Shown here: in pieces, positions 63,556 to 64,000 of the stretch
Position numbering within the stretch: the first letter of the stretch is position 1
How the letters are laid out: each line of letters begins with the position of its first letter
Origin: Blastocatellia bacterium
Lineage (GTDB): Bacteria > Acidobacteriota > Blastocatellia > HR10 > J050
Direction: 5' to 3'
Assembly: GCA_026985075.1 (NCBI GenBank)
Contig: JALSQX010000010.1
Location: 1 to 64,000 of the forward strand
Length of the DNA: 64,000 nucleotides
Made by a program: the position numbers and the translations under genes
The notes under the pieces: generated by a model
What the model was told of the DNA's origin: nothing
Databases searched by the model: none
Seen by the model: the letters and a program-made list of their open reading frames with translations, nothing else

Positions 63556-64000
63556 AAGAGGACAGCGCGCCGTTCGAGAGGAGCCTCGGGGAGGGACAGA
63601 CGGCTTGCGCGAACATAGACGCCGCCCCCCTGGGTTCGCCGGATGTCCGCTCTTTTCTCCCTCGAACGAGTTCCAGCGCAATGCCCCTTCGACGCGCGGA
63701 AGAGAACGCGTCACGGATGTTCATGCGGCGTTGCGAGACGCCCGGCACATTCGGAGAAGCGACTGGCTATGATGCGCTGTGATCCTCCGCTGCTCCCATG
63801 ACGAAATCCCATCGAAGACGCCCCACCGATGCGCAAGACACGCTTCTTGCCCATGACGAAACCTCACCGAAGAAGAGGCTCGTTCGCTCGATGAGAAAAT
63901 CTTCACGACGTCTCGATAGTCTCCATCGATGAAATGCGAATCGCTCTCATTGGCCTGCTGTGAGAAAGCTTATATAATGCCGGACTCAATCAAAGCGTGA
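63556..64000 (+). promoter_or_regulatory. Gene-free end with a direct repeat and an outward promoter
   Basis: CCCATGACGAAA plus the following CCCATCGAAGA-like part occurs at 63795-63818 and 63850-63873 (period 55). Near the end TTGGCC (63950-63955), 17-base spacer, TATAAT (63973-63978) is a good sigma-70 promoter reading out of the window. Confidence 0.6.

Overview
The window looks like a chromosomal segment of a free-living, Gram-negative-type bacterium, most likely an acidobacterium or close relative (inference). The clues are an Oar-like TonB-dependent receptor with an N-terminal carboxypeptidase-regulatory domain, a propeller/Y_Y_Y sensor, several outer-membrane or exported proteins, a GC-rich genome with strong Shine-Dalgarno sites, and multihaem c-type cytochromes. 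I see no rRNA, tRNA, CRISPR array, insertion sequence or prophage. Several sigma-70 promoters (TTGACA-like, 17 bp, TATAAT-like) and at least two good sigma-54 promoters can be read directly.

Layout. 1-5 kb: the start of an FG-GAP protein and a giant membrane-anchored sigma-54 activator with a 14-repeat beta-propeller sensor. 5.7-11.6 kb: an exported protein, a trans-sulfuration enzyme, a Crp/Fnr regulator, a CopD-like membrane protein, a thioredoxin-fold protein and a small KOW/SH3-like protein. 11.7-18.0 kb: a complete SUF Fe-S operon in the order rrf2-sufB-sufC-sufD-sufU-sufT-sufS. 18.3-29.2 kb, plus strand: a coiled-coil TPR-like protein, rnc-lepB, an outer-membrane barrel, ftsB-like, glutamate dehydrogenase, an exporter adaptor plus ATPase without permease, and ftsH. 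29.3-39.1 kb, minus strand: comEC, uvrD/pcrA, alaS and an EEP-family phosphatase/nuclease. 39.3-40.3 kb: a transglutaminase-like protein and a small protein. 40.5-48.8 kb, minus strand: GntR regulator, TonB receptor, hyuA, hyuB.

49.1-57.7 kb holds moaA, a 10-TM putative manganese/arsenite-type transporter, and a redox-signalling block. That block contains two GcvH-fold proteins that lack the lipoyl lysine, a membrane histidine kinase with two periplasmic haem-binding motifs, its NtrC-type sigma-54 response regulator, and a translationally coupled archaemetzincin. 58.8-63.6 kb carries an M29 peptidase-like protein, a second trans-sulfuration enzyme, a HAD protein, and di-haem and penta-haem c-type cytochromes.

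The most interesting proposal is a sigma-54 redox regulon. A consensus -24/-12 promoter with upstream GTTGAA/TTCAAC dyads precedes the GcvH-like pair, a weaker one precedes the haem kinase operon, and a good one precedes the di-haem cytochrome, all within 10 kb of the sigma-54 response regulator. Second is the propeller-PAS-sigma-54 one-component receptor, whose likely target is the FG-GAP gene downstream. Third is the GntR/TonB receptor/HyuAB operon, which looks like a self-contained import-and-hydrolysis unit for an unknown cyclic amide or related compound.
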